From positions 3,200 through 67,199 of the forward strand of contig DAOPKN010000011.1 in NCBI GenBank assembly GCA_035391225.1: DNA of 64,000 nt. The letters run 5' to 3'. Under the pieces are notes generated by a model. The model was not told where the DNA came from, made no database searches, and worked only from the letters and a program-made list of their open reading frames with translations. A program made the translations under genes and the position numbers. This document shows positions 1-8,399 of this stretch, piece by piece (positions within the stretch are counted from its first letter, which is position 1; each line of letters begins with the position of its first letter). The stretch comes from DAOPKN01 sp035391225. Lineage in GTDB: Bacteria; Thermotogota; Thermotogae; MWEM01.

Positions 1-1
1 G

Positions 2-373
2 GCGGAAGGGTTCAAGCCCAGTGATCTGGAGGGCGACCTCAACACGCACGACCAAATGGATGCCTTTGGACACATCCGGTTGGGCGGAATTGCCCATTAC
101 CTCGCGGAGTTGACAAAGGAACGCCTTGGCTACGATACCCGTTCGGTGGTTCTGGGCCACCTGCTGCGCGGTGGAACACCGACCGCCTTCGACCGCATCC
201 TGGGGACACGCTACGGGGTGCAGGCCATGGAACTCATCAAGAAAGGGGACTACGGGCGCATGGTCGCCTTGAGTGGAAACGAGATCGTCTCCGTTCCCGT
301 GGAGTATGCAGTTGCCACGAAAAAGCTCGTTCCCTACGAGTATTACAAGATGTGTAGCCTTTTCTTTGGATGA
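2..373 (+). CDS. pfkA: 6-phosphofructokinase, C-terminal 123 residues (5' end outside window)
   Basis: Catalyses phosphorylation of fructose 6-phosphate in glycolysis, in the cytoplasm. The reading frame is open from the first bases and ends with TGA at 371-373. The stretch VLGHLLRGGTPTAFDRILGT is the conserved PFK motif in which the RGG and downstream Arg bind substrate phosphate, and the tail has the usual family ending. ATP versus pyrophosphate as donor is decided by residues upstream of the window, so it cannot be called here. The 58 nt to the next gene hold no visible terminator, so it may be co-transcribed with amrA. Family assignment is firm; donor specificity is open. Confidence 0.9.
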   Translation, partial: AEGFKPSDLEGDLNTHDQMDAFGHIRLGGIAHYLAELTKERLGYDTRSVVLGHLLRGGTPTAFDRILGTRYGVQAMELIKKGDYGRMVALSGNEIVSVPVEYAVATKKLVPYEYYKMCSLFFG

Positions 374-431
374 TCGGCTTTTCCGGGTTTTTGGGGCAGG
401 GAAAAGGGAAAAAGACCATGGAGGTGGTGCC

Positions 432-953
432 ATGAAAGAACAGCATCCCACGGTTCGCTGGGCAAAAATGGTGATCGAGAGTTTCATAAAAAGAGGGCAG
501 ATTCCAGAGCTTCCCGAAGACCTTCCCGCCCAGATGTTGCAATCGCAGGCGGGTGTCTTCGTTTCCCTGCACGGTCCCGGAAATACCCTTCGTGGGTGTA
601 TTGGCACCATCGTTCCCACGAAAAAGAACGTTGCCATGGAAATTCGGTCCAACGCCATTGCCGCAGCGGTAAACGACCCCCGCTTCGAACCCCTTCACCC
701 GTCCGAATTGGAAGGGTTGGAGGTCAGCGTGGACCTGTTGGGCCCCCCGGAACCCGTGAAGGATTCTTCCGAGCTTGACCCGAAGAAGTTCGGCGTCATC
801 GTGGAAAATGGCTTCAAGAAGGGCCTGCTTCTTCCCGACTTGGAGGGAGTGGACACCGTGGAACAACAAATCCAGATTGCCCGTAAGAAAGCAGGAATCT
901 GGGAGGATGAACCCGTGCAGCTGTATCGTTTTACGGTGGAGCGGTTTCATTAG
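432..953 (+). CDS. amrA: AMMECR1-domain protein (AmmeMemoRadiSam system protein A)
   Basis: A 173-residue cytoplasmic protein of the AMMECR1 family, whose biochemical role is unknown. The signature LRGCIGTIVP lies near residues 52-61 and the typical C-terminal QLYRF is present. The ATG at 432 follows GAGGTGG at a good distance. It lies 21 nt upstream of the radical-SAM gene amrS, the usual partner. The third member of the AmmeMemoRadiSam set, the Memo-like AmrB, is not in this window. It may sit elsewhere or have been lost. The pairing with AmrS strongly supports the assignment; function stays unknown. Confidence 0.92.
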   Translation: MKEQHPTVRWAKMVIESFIKRGQIPELPEDLPAQMLQSQAGVFVSLHGPGNTLRGCIGTIVPTKKNVAMEIRSNAIAAAVNDPRFEPLHPSELEGLEVSVDLLGPPEPVKDSSELDPKKFGVIVENGFKKGLLLPDLEGVDTVEQQIQIARKKAGIWEDEPVQLYRFTVERFH

Positions 954-974
954 GAGAGCAAAAGGAGGTTTAGG

Positions 975-1964
975 ATGAGAGAAGCCCTTTTTTACGAGGA
1001 GCTGGGAGATGAAATCCTCCGTTGTAACTTGTGCCCCCAACACTGCGAGATTCCGGAAGGAGGCGTGGGAATGTGCCGCACCCGGAAGAACGAGCACGGG
1101 GTGCTGTACACGTTGAACTACGGGAGGATCTCTTCGATTGCCATGGATCCCGTGGAGAAGAAACCCTTGTACCACTTCCACCCCGGGTCCAAGGTCCTTT
1201 CGGTGGGTTCGTGGGGGTGCAACATGACCTGCCCGTGGTGCCAAAACTGGGAAATTGCCCACGAAACACCGCAAACCCAAAGGGTTTCTCCGGAGCGTTT
1301 GATCGACATCGCGGTGGACCGAGGGGCACCGGGGATCGCGTATACCTACAACGAGCCCGTGGTTTGGTTCGAGTTCGTGCTCGATACCTCGCGCATGGCA
1401 AGTGCGGAAGGCCTGTACAACGTACTGGTCACAAACGGTTACATCGCCTCCGAACCGTTCAAGCTGTTGCTGTCTACCATCCAAGCCATGAACATCGACT
1501 TGAAGGGTTTCACGGAGAAGTTCTACCGCAAGCGTTGTGCCGCCGACGTGGAATTGGTGAAGAAAAACATCGCCACCGCGGTGGAGGTAGGAATTCACGT
1601 GGAGCTGACCACATTGCTCATCCCCGGGGAAAACGACAGCCCGGAAGAAATGGAAGAGCAAGCGCAATGGATTGCGTCCCTCAACCCGGATATCCCGCTT
1701 CACCTGAGCCTGTACTACCCCGCGTACAAGTTCAATAAGCCGGAAACGGAGCTGGATACCGCAGTGTCCTTGCGGCAAATCGCCCAGAAATACCTGCGGT
1801 ACGTCTACATTGGCAACCAAAGCGATTCCGCGTACCAAACCACCTCGTGTCCCTTCTGTGGCAATACCCTGGTGGAAAGAAAAGGCTACCAGACGCACGT
1901 AGTGGGCGTAAACGAAGGAGGAAAATGTTCTGAATGCAACAGCGCGATAAAAATGATCTTGTGA
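975..1964 (+). CDS. amrS: AmmeMemoRadiSam system radical SAM enzyme
   Basis: A 329-residue radical S-adenosylmethionine enzyme. The cluster-binding motif appears as CNMTCPWC around residues 80-87, preceded by a conserved N-terminal Cys group (CNLCPQHC). A Cys-rich tail (CPFC and CSEC near residues 297-320) looks like an added zinc-ribbon. The substrate is not known for this family. ATG at 975 follows AAAGGAGG. The 3' end overlaps the start of the ApbE gene by 31 nt, so translation is probably coupled. Oxygen-sensitive chemistry of this kind fits an anaerobe. Confidence 0.92.
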   Translation: MREALFYEELGDEILRCNLCPQHCEIPEGGVGMCRTRKNEHGVLYTLNYGRISSIAMDPVEKKPLYHFHPGSKVLSVGSWGCNMTCPWCQNWEIAHETPQTQRVSPERLIDIAVDRGAPGIAYTYNEPVVWFEFVLDTSRMASAEGLYNVLVTNGYIASEPFKLLLSTIQAMNIDLKGFTEKFYRKRCAADVELVKKNIATAVEVGIHVELTTLLIPGENDSPEEMEEQAQWIASLNPDIPLHLSLYYPAYKFNKPETELDTAVSLRQIAQKYLRYVYIGNQSDSAYQTTSCPFCGNTLVERKGYQTHVVGVNEGGKCSECNSAIKMIL

Positions 1965-2989
1965 GACTTTCCCGCCGCACGTGGTTTTTGACCTACGCGC
2001 TGATTGGTTTCCTTCTCGTGCTGGGAGCCGCCTTCGTGTTTCGGAAACCACCTCCCTACGAGGTGGAAGACCGTTTGCTGCTGGGTACCCACATTCGTGT
2101 GGCCGTCAGCTCCCAGAAAAACCCCTCAGCGATCCTCGATGCCATCTGGCGGGAAATGCGCCGCATCGAGGCCAAGTATTCGTCCCACGTTTCGCAGAGC
2201 GAAGTCTCCCGGATCAATGCTTTTGCTCCCGGGAAAGCCGTCCCCTTGGATGAAGAAACCCTTTTCCTCTTCGAGCGGGCACTGGAATGGTCTCGGGTCA
2301 CTGCGGGCGCTTTCGATATCGCACTGGGAAACCTCGTTTCCGCGTGGGGTTTCGACCGCGTTTCCGAAAGCGATTTCTCCGCGCGTGTTCCCACGCAAGC
2401 GGAGTTGGAGGCAGCGTTGTCGTCCAGTGGATGGCAGTTGGTGGAAATTTCCGGCCAGCAACTTTTCCTCCAAGGAGGGGTACAACTTGACCTGGGAGCG
2501 TTCGTGAAAGGATACGCGGTGGACAGGGCGGTGCAGGTCGCCAAGGGTTTGGACCCGGAATGCACGGGGTACGTGGATGCAGGAGGGGACATTGGAATCA
2601 TCGGCCCCAAGTTTGGAGGGGCCAACTGGGTGGTGCAGGTGCAAAACCCCCGGCCAACGTCGCAGGATTTCTTCGAAGCAGCTTTTCTCAACCAAGGGGC
2701 CATCGCCACTTCCGGAGACTACGAACGCTTTTTCCTCGTGGAGGGCAAAAGGTACCACCACATCCTGGACCCGTTTTCCGGATACCCTTCCACGCGCTGG
2801 ATTTCCGTCACGGTAATCGCTCCTTCTGCACTGGACGCCGACGCGTTGGCAACCGCCGCATTCAACATGGAACGGGAACAAGTGATGCAGCTGTTTCCCC
2901 GTTTCGGGGCCCAGGCATTGCTCGTCGACTCCCAGGGAGACGTGTACAAAACCCCGGGTTGGGCCTTTTTTTCCGAGGACCATCCCTGA
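1934..2989 (+). CDS. apbE: ApbE-like FAD:protein FMN transferase, membrane-anchored
   Basis: Attaches FMN covalently to Thr/Ser of extracytoplasmic flavoproteins. The protein is 351 residues with one N-terminal membrane anchor (residues about 15-36, no lipobox Cys), then the ApbE domain. Visible family motifs are LDLGAFVKGYAVDRAV, YVDAGGDIGIIG and the HHILDPFSGYP segment near residues 275-285, followed by DADALATAAF, which contributes to Mg/FAD binding. The start at 1934 overlaps amrS; a GTG at 1961 is an alternative. The next genes are a NusG-II protein and a Gx-type membrane protein, an arrangement I recall from other anaerobes. No obvious flavinylation target is seen here. Confidence 0.9.
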   Translation: MQQRDKNDLVRLSRRTWFLTYALIGFLLVLGAAFVFRKPPPYEVEDRLLLGTHIRVAVSSQKNPSAILDAIWREMRRIEAKYSSHVSQSEVSRINAFAPGKAVPLDEETLFLFERALEWSRVTAGAFDIALGNLVSAWGFDRVSESDFSARVPTQAELEAALSSSGWQLVEISGQQLFLQGGVQLDLGAFVKGYAVDRAVQVAKGLDPECTGYVDAGGDIGIIGPKFGGANWVVQVQNPRPTSQDFFEAAFLNQGAIATSGDYERFFLVEGKRYHHILDPFSGYPSTRWISVTVIAPSALDADALATAAFNMEREQVMQLFPRFGAQALLVDSQGDVYKTPGWAFFSEDHP

Positions 2990-2990
2990 A

Positions 2991-3404
2991 GTGACGGGCC
3001 ACCCGGAGCGATCTCGAACCATCGCGTTCTTTCGCCCAGGTGACATTTTCGTGGGCATGGCCGTGCTTTTTTTCGCGCTCCTTCCCCTTCTTGCTCGCCC
3101 CGGAGAGGCGTCCCCTTCCCAGGTGGAAGTTTGGGTGGAGGGGCAATTGTTGCTTCTCCTCTCGCTCGACCAGGAGGGTACGTTCCCGGTACGGTACGAC
3201 GGAGAGGAGCGCATGCAAATCCAAATCCAGCGTGGAACCGTCCGCGTCACGCAAAGCGCCTGTCCCCAGAAGTTGTGCATGCAGCACGGCCCCCTTTCCC
3301 ATCCTTGGGATGTGATCGTCTGCCTTCCCGGCAAAATCCTGGTTCGTTTCCGGCCTCCATCGCACCCCTCTTTCCAGGGGGAATTTGACCTCGTGACCCG
3401 CTGA
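2991..3404 (+). CDS. NusG domain II-containing secreted or anchored protein
   Basis: A 137-residue protein with an N-terminal hydrophobic segment (about residues 20-38) followed by a NusG domain II fold. The diagnostic stretch ACPQKLCMQHG carries the paired Cys typical of this stand-alone family, which is not the transcription factor NusG. GTG at 2991 starts one base after the apbE stop, so the two are translationally linked. The molecular role is unknown; proximity to apbE suggests an extracytoplasmic redox or flavin function, but that is inference. Confidence 0.82.
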   Translation: MTGHPERSRTIAFFRPGDIFVGMAVLFFALLPLLARPGEASPSQVEVWVEGQLLLLLSLDQEGTFPVRYDGEERMQIQIQRGTVRVTQSACPQKLCMQHGPLSHPWDVIVCLPGKILVRFRPPSHPSFQGEFDLVTR

Positions 3405-3418
3405 AGGAGTGCGGTACA

Positions 3419-3925
3419 TTGAAATCCAAGCAAATCGTGATCCTTTCCCTTCTCACCTCGCTGGCTTCCGTGGTGTATTTCCTGGAGAGTTTCGTCCCCC
3501 TCCCCGTGCCCATTCCGGGGTTGAAATGGGGCTTTTCCAATGCGGTCGTACTGATGGTACTGGGGCTTTTTGGCCCAAAAAATGCTATAATCGTCACGGT
3601 TTGCAAGGGCCTACTGGGCTCTTTGCTGGCCGGAAGGCTTTTTTCACCGGCTTTTTTCCTGGGGACGGTCGGAGGAGTGGGGGGCGCGAGTACGATGGCC
3701 CTTCTTTTCCGGGCGAACCGTTTCGGTTTGGTGGGAATCAGTCTTGGGGGAGCATTGGTGAACAACCTTTTGCAACTCACGCTTGCGGCGACCTGGCTAC
3801 TGGGCAACCAGGGGGTCTTCCTGTTGACGCCCCTCGTGGTGCTGATGGGAAGTTTCTCGGCAATCGCAAACGCATTCCTTGCCCGTGGAGGACTAAGATG
3901 GTTGAACAAAGTTCCTACTCGTTGA
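3419..3925 (+). CDS. Gx transporter family / heptaprenyl diphosphate synthase component I-like membrane protein
   Basis: A 168-residue polytopic membrane protein with about five hydrophobic segments. The stretch PIPGLKWGFSNAV and the glycine-rich GTVGGVGGAS resemble the Gx / HepS component-I family, which is structurally related to ECF transporter S components. TTG at 3419 lies behind AAGGAG. It follows the NusG-II gene by 14 nt and overlaps maf by 28 nt. The family name from prenyl synthesis is historical; a vitamin-type uptake role is equally plausible. No ECF energising module is present in the window. Confidence 0.8.
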   Translation: MKSKQIVILSLLTSLASVVYFLESFVPLPVPIPGLKWGFSNAVVLMVLGLFGPKNAIIVTVCKGLLGSLLAGRLFSPAFFLGTVGGVGGASTMALLFRANRFGLVGISLGGALVNNLLQLTLAATWLLGNQGVFLLTPLVVLMGSFSAIANAFLARGGLRWLNKVPTR

Positions 3926-4503
3926 TCCTCGCTTCCACCTCCCCGCGTCGGCGGCAGTTGGTGCAACTTCTGGGTATGCGCGTGGAATCCGTGGATGCGG
4001 GGTTGTCCGAAGAGTATTCCCGCAAAGAACATCCGGAAGAAATCGTGGTGGATATCGCTTCCCAGAAGAAGCGGGCCTACCTGGAAACCATGGTACCCAC
4101 TCCCGGCAAGGTGTTGTTGGCAGCCGATACCGCGGTTTTCTTGGAGGGAAGGCAACTGGGAAAACCGCGTGACGAGGGCGATGCGGTGCGGATGCTCCAG
4201 GCGTTGTCGGGCAATTGGCACGAGGTGCTCACCGGGGTGGACTTGCGCATCTTCTTCGAAAAGGGTGGGGTACAGGACGTGTTCTTCTGCGAGAAAACCC
4301 GCGTGAAGTTCCGTCGCCTTCCCCATTCCTCCATCGTTGCCTACGCCACCTCGAAGATCCCGTTGGACAAGGCCGGGGCTTACGGCATACAAGATTACGG
4401 CGCCCTATTCGTGGAAAGCATCGTGGGCGATTTCTACAACGTGATGGGTCTGCCCCTTGGGCGCATCTGGGAAGTGCTCAAGGATTACGAGGTATTGGTT
4501 TGA
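3898..4503 (+). CDS. maf: Maf-like nucleotide pyrophosphatase
   Basis: Hydrolyses non-canonical or surplus nucleoside triphosphates to monophosphates in the cytoplasm. The 201-residue protein starts with the hallmark LASTSPRRRQLV (residues 9-20), has AADTAVFLEGRQLGKP in the middle and the conserved DKAGAYGIQDYGALFVE segment towards the end. ATG at 3898 has GTGGAGG upstream. The start lies inside the preceding membrane-protein gene and the stop overlaps the radC start, consistent with one operon. Length matches the family. Confidence 0.93.
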   Translation: MVEQSSYSLILASTSPRRRQLVQLLGMRVESVDAGLSEEYSRKEHPEEIVVDIASQKKRAYLETMVPTPGKVLLAADTAVFLEGRQLGKPRDEGDAVRMLQALSGNWHEVLTGVDLRIFFEKGGVQDVFFCEKTRVKFRRLPHSSIVAYATSKIPLDKAGAYGIQDYGALFVESIVGDFYNVMGLPLGRIWEVLKDYEVLV

Positions 4504-5237
4504 ACCCCGCTTCGAAGAACCTCTTGCCGCGGGAAAAGTTGATGGAGCTGGGATCGGGCGCGTTAACCGAGGCGGAACTCGTGGCCATCCTGTTGCGGAC
4601 CGGAAGCCAAAGTTTACCCGTTCTGCAACTATCCGCCGCACTCTTGGACCACTTTGGCCACTCCCTGGTCGCGCTGTATCGCTCTCCCCCCGAAGAAGTC
4701 AAGGGGTTATGTGGAATGGGGAGCGTGAAGGCCATCACGTTGAAGGCTGCACTGGAGCTTGGTGTGCGCTTTTACCGGGAGCTGCTGCAGAAAAAAGACC
4801 AGGTGGATAGCCCCAAGGATATCTACGAGTTGTGCATCGAAATGTGTTTCCAAGAGCAGGAAACCGTTCGCGTGATTTCGCTGGATTCCAAGTCCCACGT
4901 GATCGCCATGGATGATATAACGCGGGGAATCAGCAACGCCTCGCTGATTCATCCCCGGGAGGTTTTCAAGAAAGCCATATGGCATTCCGCGGTTTCCATC
5001 GCGCTCGTGCACAACCATCCTTCCGGAGACCCGTTCCCCTCTTTCCAGGATCGGGACGTCACCGAAAAGATGAAAAGCGCCGGTGAATTGCTCGGAATCC
5101 AGCTCGTGGATCACGTGATCGTGGGAAAGGGGAGTTTTTACAGCTTCACACTCCAGAAAGTTTTGGAAGGAGGCATACTGGATGCCGGATCAGAACCAGG
5201 ATCTCGAGAAATTGCTGAAACTCAAGGAAGCCATTAA
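4500..5237 (+). CDS. radC: RadC/YeeS-family JAB-domain protein
   Basis: A 245-residue protein with the N-terminal RadC UPF0758 helical region (PREKLMELGSGALTEAEL and an HhH-like GLCGMG) and a C-terminal JAB/MPN metalloprotease-like domain with the JAMM motif in ALVHNHPSGDPFPSFQD near residues 165-182. Role is uncertain despite the historic DNA-repair name. TTG at 4500 overlaps the maf stop; it is chosen because GAGGT lies about 6 nt upstream and the protein then begins as other RadC proteins do. The 3' end overlaps the next gene by 56 nt. Confidence 0.9.
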   Translation: MNPASKNLLPREKLMELGSGALTEAELVAILLRTGSQSLPVLQLSAALLDHFGHSLVALYRSPPEEVKGLCGMGSVKAITLKAALELGVRFYRELLQKKDQVDSPKDIYELCIEMCFQEQETVRVISLDSKSHVIAMDDITRGISNASLIHPREVFKKAIWHSAVSIALVHNHPSGDPFPSFQDRDVTEKMKSAGELLGIQLVDHVIVGKGSFYSFTLQKVLEGGILDAGSEPGSREIAETQGSH

Positions 5238-6471
5238 GAAAGACGTCGAAAAGAAAACGGGGAAGAAGCTTGACGAAGGAAACACCCGTGAGAGCAAACT
5301 GCGTCTTTCCGATGAGGTGAAAAAACGCATCAGTTCCCAGGTTTCCCTGCCCTTGAGCGTGGAGGAGGTTCGCACCTTCTTGGACGTGGAAATGGTCGCG
5401 GGGGAAGCGAACGACGAACAGCTGATGCGCCACATGATGCGCAACCTGGAAAAGGTTACCTCGCTGGGCATGCGCAACAATATCCTGGGAATGATCAAGG
5501 TGTACCAAAAGAAGTACACCGAAGCGCTGCAGATCTTTGCGGACCTGGCTCTGTCTTCCCCATCGGAAGCCATCCGTTTCGACGGCTTACTGGCACGCAT
5601 GGTGGCGGGGGAAGACGTGGAGCAGGATATCCTGGCATTCCTCAAGCAATCCCCGCGTTCCTTCTACCCCTACCTTTTGCTCCTGTTCCGCGCGCTGTTC
5701 GAGTTCTCTTCCTTCCAAGCGGTTCCGAAGGTGCTGGAGTTCATGGGGCGCATCACCGAGCACGAGATGTACCGCATCATCGATGCCATGCAGAAGCTGG
5801 ATTTTCCCGAAGTGATCCGCTTTTCGAACTTGCTGTACCGCAAGAACCGCTTCAAGGAGTTTCAAAACATCGCGCGCTTGCTCCCCTTCGCCTTTGAAAA
5901 AGATTCTTCCATGGAGCAGTACACCCTGGACACCCTGGAGAAGAAGAAAAACCATTTCTGTTCACAGGTATACTTCGAATTGTTTACAGGAGCCCAGGTC
6001 GTGGAAACCAACAAGCTGAACAGCTGCCCCATGTCTACCCTGTTGCTTGTGAAGCGCTGCCTGCGGAACAACGCGATGGAAGAGGCGGTGCCCGCGGTGC
6101 GCCAGCTGCAGAAGTGGCATGACCCCTACGGGGATATTCTCACGGGGTCGATCGCGATCCAGGCTGGCCAAAAGGAACGCGGCTACGCCATATGGCATTC
6201 GGTTCTTCTCCCCTTTGAAAACGTGCTGTTTGGGTGGATGAAGGGACGCTCGCCCAACTTCAAGGGACTGGGGCTACTCCGGATGGATTCCTCGCTTTCG
6301 TGGGAGAAGCTTGCCATCCCGGAATCCTTCGAGCAGTTCTCCGCGATGCTGGATTCGCGTTTCGCGCGCTTCGAAGATGCCTTTATCCTTCTCTATCCCT
6401 ACGAGGAATTCCGTGCCTTTTTCGGCGGGCGATTGTGCACGCGGTTCTACGCCAGCAGGAGTGGGGAATGA
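5182..6471 (+). CDS. Conserved-looking helical protein of unknown function in the radC-tsaB operon
   Basis: I do not recognise this 429-residue protein. It begins with a charged, Lys/Glu-rich stretch (residues 8-50) without a signal peptide, then appears almost wholly alpha-helical with repeated amphipathic helices that resemble TPR or HEAT-type repeats. Hydrophobic positions do not form clear membrane spans. ATG at 5182 follows AAGGAGG at 8 nt, inside the radC 3' end. The TGA at 6469-6471 overlaps the start of the next gene (6468). Tight coupling on both sides suggests it works with the QPRTase-like protein that follows. Function is unknown. Confidence 0.8.
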   Translation: MPDQNQDLEKLLKLKEAIKKDVEKKTGKKLDEGNTRESKLRLSDEVKKRISSQVSLPLSVEEVRTFLDVEMVAGEANDEQLMRHMMRNLEKVTSLGMRNNILGMIKVYQKKYTEALQIFADLALSSPSEAIRFDGLLARMVAGEDVEQDILAFLKQSPRSFYPYLLLLFRALFEFSSFQAVPKVLEFMGRITEHEMYRIIDAMQKLDFPEVIRFSNLLYRKNRFKEFQNIARLLPFAFEKDSSMEQYTLDTLEKKKNHFCSQVYFELFTGAQVVETNKLNSCPMSTLLLVKRCLRNNAMEEAVPAVRQLQKWHDPYGDILTGSIAIQAGQKERGYAIWHSVLLPFENVLFGWMKGRSPNFKGLGLLRMDSSLSWEKLAIPESFEQFSAMLDSRFARFEDAFILLYPYEEFRAFFGGRLCTRFYASRSGE

Positions 6472-7307
6472 TGGAAAAAGGGTACCGTCCCATGGAATTC
6501 TTCTGGGAATCCCCGCAGCAATGGAAGCTGCTGGTGAAGAACCCCGCTCCCCTCGTTTTCAGTGGCGTGGGTTTCCTGCAAGAGCAGGCGAAGCACCTTT
6601 GCATCGTGTACCACCCTTTTTTCCAGCCCGGTGATTTCATTGCCAACGAAACGTGCCTGTTCCAGCTTACCGGGAGCCTGGGACCACTGCTTTCTTTCCG
6701 CCAGGACCTGGTTCCCTGGCTGGGCCACGTGTTGTTCTTTGCCACAACGCTGTATCGCATGCGGGAGACCGTCCGGCACTACAACCAGAACACGTCGATC
6801 ATCTTCCGCGGGATTATCCCGGAAGGGCCGTTGAAAGGGGCCCTGTTGGAAGCGATGGGCGATACGGGTTGCTTTTTCTGGTCGCCGGAGTTTCCCGACG
6901 GAATCCTACACATCGAGCTCTGGAAGCAACTGGGGGGAATTCCCCGCGCCGTGGAGCGCACGCGGCTCAAACTGGCACCCAACTTGAAGCTGCTCGTGGA
7001 AATCAACAACCTTTCCGATGGCATCACGGCCATGAAACACGGTGCGGATGGCGTGGTTCTCCGCGGGCTACGCGGGGAAGTGACCTCGGAAGTAACGCGC
7101 GCCCTTCGCGAGCGGTTCAAGAAAGCGTACATCGAGTATTGCGGACCTGTTGGGCTTTCCAACATCGATTCCTTCGCCTCTGCAGGTCTGGATGCCATCA
7201 GTCCCGACAACATCCCCCGCCTGTTGGGCCTCACCCAGCTGGAAACGGTGCTGGAGCTTCTGCCGGAAAACGCGGGGGAACAACTGCAGCCGGGTGCAGA
7301 AGAATGA
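6468..7307 (+). CDS. Nicotinate-nucleotide pyrophosphorylase (QPRTase)-fold protein, probably catalytically inactive
   Basis: A 279-residue protein whose second half resembles the C-terminal barrel of NadC. The run LLVEINNLSDGITAMKHGAD (about residues 178-197) matches the VEVENLEEALEAGAD pattern, and VGLSNIDSFASAGLDAIS matches the SGGI-NI-YA-TGVD-IS phosphate-binding end. The first half aligns loosely with the helical region of NadC. The active-site blocks of true NadC (RKT, NHR and KDNH) are not visible: where they should be there is GCFFWSPEFPDG and HIELWKQ. It is therefore probably not an NAD-synthesis enzyme. ATG at 6468 and stop overlaps on both sides couple it to the unknown gene and to tsaB. 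Confidence 0.65.
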   Translation: MMEKGYRPMEFFWESPQQWKLLVKNPAPLVFSGVGFLQEQAKHLCIVYHPFFQPGDFIANETCLFQLTGSLGPLLSFRQDLVPWLGHVLFFATTLYRMRETVRHYNQNTSIIFRGIIPEGPLKGALLEAMGDTGCFFWSPEFPDGILHIELWKQLGGIPRAVERTRLKLAPNLKLLVEINNLSDGITAMKHGADGVVLRGLRGEVTSEVTRALRERFKKAYIEYCGPVGLSNIDSFASAGLDAISPDNIPRLLGLTQLETVLELLPENAGEQLQPGAEE

Positions 7308-7990
7308 CCCCTGGGAAGCATGCGGTGCTCGCCGTGGACGCAAGCACATCGGAGTACCTTCTTGCCATGCACATCCCCGCGCGCAACCTTTTCGAAGCCC
7401 TTTGTTTCTCCCATGAGCAACTCAAGGGGGAGAACCTTCTGTTTGTTTTGCACCAGTTGATGCAAAAGCATCGCCTCCAATGGCGGGATTTCGCGTACCT
7501 TCTCACCACGTCCGGACCCGGATCGCTCACGGGACTGCGCATTGTGTTCAGCACTCTCAAAACGCTGGCGCAGGTCACAGGGATCCCACTGGTAACCGTC
7601 CCCACCCTGTACGCCTTGCAACTGGGCGTGCCCACTTGGCAAAACTGCTGCGGTGTTTTCTTGAATGCGCGGCACAAATTCTACTACTTCCGGGAACCCG
7701 GTTGGTCCCCGGAGCGTTTCGAATTGCTGCCGCAATCGTGTGCTTTGGAGAAAGCGCGAGAACCCGGGAAGGCCATCCTGGAAAAGCGTTGCTTGCTGGC
7801 AAAGGAACTTCCTTCGGAAAAATGCGTCTTACAGAGTATCGATGTTTTTTCGTGGATTCAACAGGGAGAAAGGCACTTTTGTCGGGCAGAATTCCAAGAC
7901 CCCCTGTACGTGGTACCCTTTTACGGAGGAAAATCCGTTGCGGAACAGGTTTTCGAGGAGAAAGGTTCCACAAGAATGGATGTGTTATAA
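7304..7990 (+). CDS. tsaB: tRNA threonylcarbamoyladenosine biosynthesis protein TsaB
   Basis: Inactive ASKHA-fold partner of TsaD in making t6A37 of tRNA. The 228-residue protein begins LAVDASTSEY, has the diagnostic TTSGPGSLTGLRIVFSTLKT near residues 62-81 and the following VTVPTLYAL. Length fits the family. ATG at 7304 overlaps the stop of the QPRTase-like gene (ATGA). TsaD, TsaE and TsaC are not in the window. An extended -10 promoter for the next gene lies over the tsaB stop codon. Confidence 0.9.
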   Translation: MTPGKHAVLAVDASTSEYLLAMHIPARNLFEALCFSHEQLKGENLLFVLHQLMQKHRLQWRDFAYLLTTSGPGSLTGLRIVFSTLKTLAQVTGIPLVTVPTLYALQLGVPTWQNCCGVFLNARHKFYYFREPGWSPERFELLPQSCALEKAREPGKAILEKRCLLAKELPSEKCVLQSIDVFSWIQQGERHFCRAEFQDPLYVVPFYGGKSVAEQVFEEKGSTRMDVL

Positions 7991-7991
7991 T
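7983..7991 (+). promoter_or_regulatory. Extended -10 promoter upstream of the Asp23-family gene
   Basis: TGT directly precedes TATAAT (7986-7991), giving TGnTATAAT, 27 nt before the ATG at 8018. No good -35 is seen at 16-18 nt spacing. It overlaps the end of tsaB, so it would be an internal promoter for the Asp23-FakA-comEA part of the block. Confidence 0.55.
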
Positions 7992-8017
7992 TTTCAAAAC
8001 GGCTCGGGAGGTTTTGC

Positions 8018-8350
8018 ATGAAACTGACGACTCAATTGGGTGAGATCAATATTGGATTGAACGTGGTGAAAGAACTGGTGTTCCAGGCGTTGCTGGAATG
8101 CTATGGACTGAAGAGAATGGACGATCCCAACATCATTAACAAGTTCTTTGGGGGCCAGCAAAAGGGGATCCACGTGCGGGAAGACGAAGAGGGTTTGTTT
8201 ATCAACGTGTATCCCGTCGCTTCCTATGGGGCAAAGATGGACCAGGTTGCCCTGAACGCCCAACAAGGAATAAGCTACAAGGTGGAACAGATGCTGGGGA
8301 TGAAACCGAGGAGGGTGAACATCCACTTTTTGGGAATCGACGTCGAGTGA
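8018..8350 (+). CDS. Asp23/Gls24 (DUF322) family protein
   Basis: A 110-residue cytoplasmic protein. The fold pattern I-IGLNVVKELVFQALLECYG, the KGIHVREDEEGLFINVYPVASYG strand pair and a C-terminal VEQMLGMKPRRVNIHFLGID are typical of the Asp23 family (YloU-like), whose members bind partners at the envelope or in fatty-acid metabolism. It sits 49 nt upstream of a FakA/YloV-like gene, the standard yloU-yloV pairing, which supports both calls. ATG at 8018 follows GGGAGG. The biochemical role is unknown. Confidence 0.82.
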   Translation: MKLTTQLGEINIGLNVVKELVFQALLECYGLKRMDDPNIINKFFGGQQKGIHVREDEEGLFINVYPVASYGAKMDQVALNAQQGISYKVEQMLGMKPRRVNIHFLGIDVE

Positions 8351-8399
8351 TTGCTTTGCTGGAAGTTTTCCCATTCCCCAAGGGGTTGAGGTGCACATT

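Noticed and set aside
3584..3590. TATAAT with TGC inside the Gx-type membrane-protein gene
   Set aside because: Within coding sequence; the codons fit the protein and there is no gene start at the right distance, apart from maf 300 nt away.
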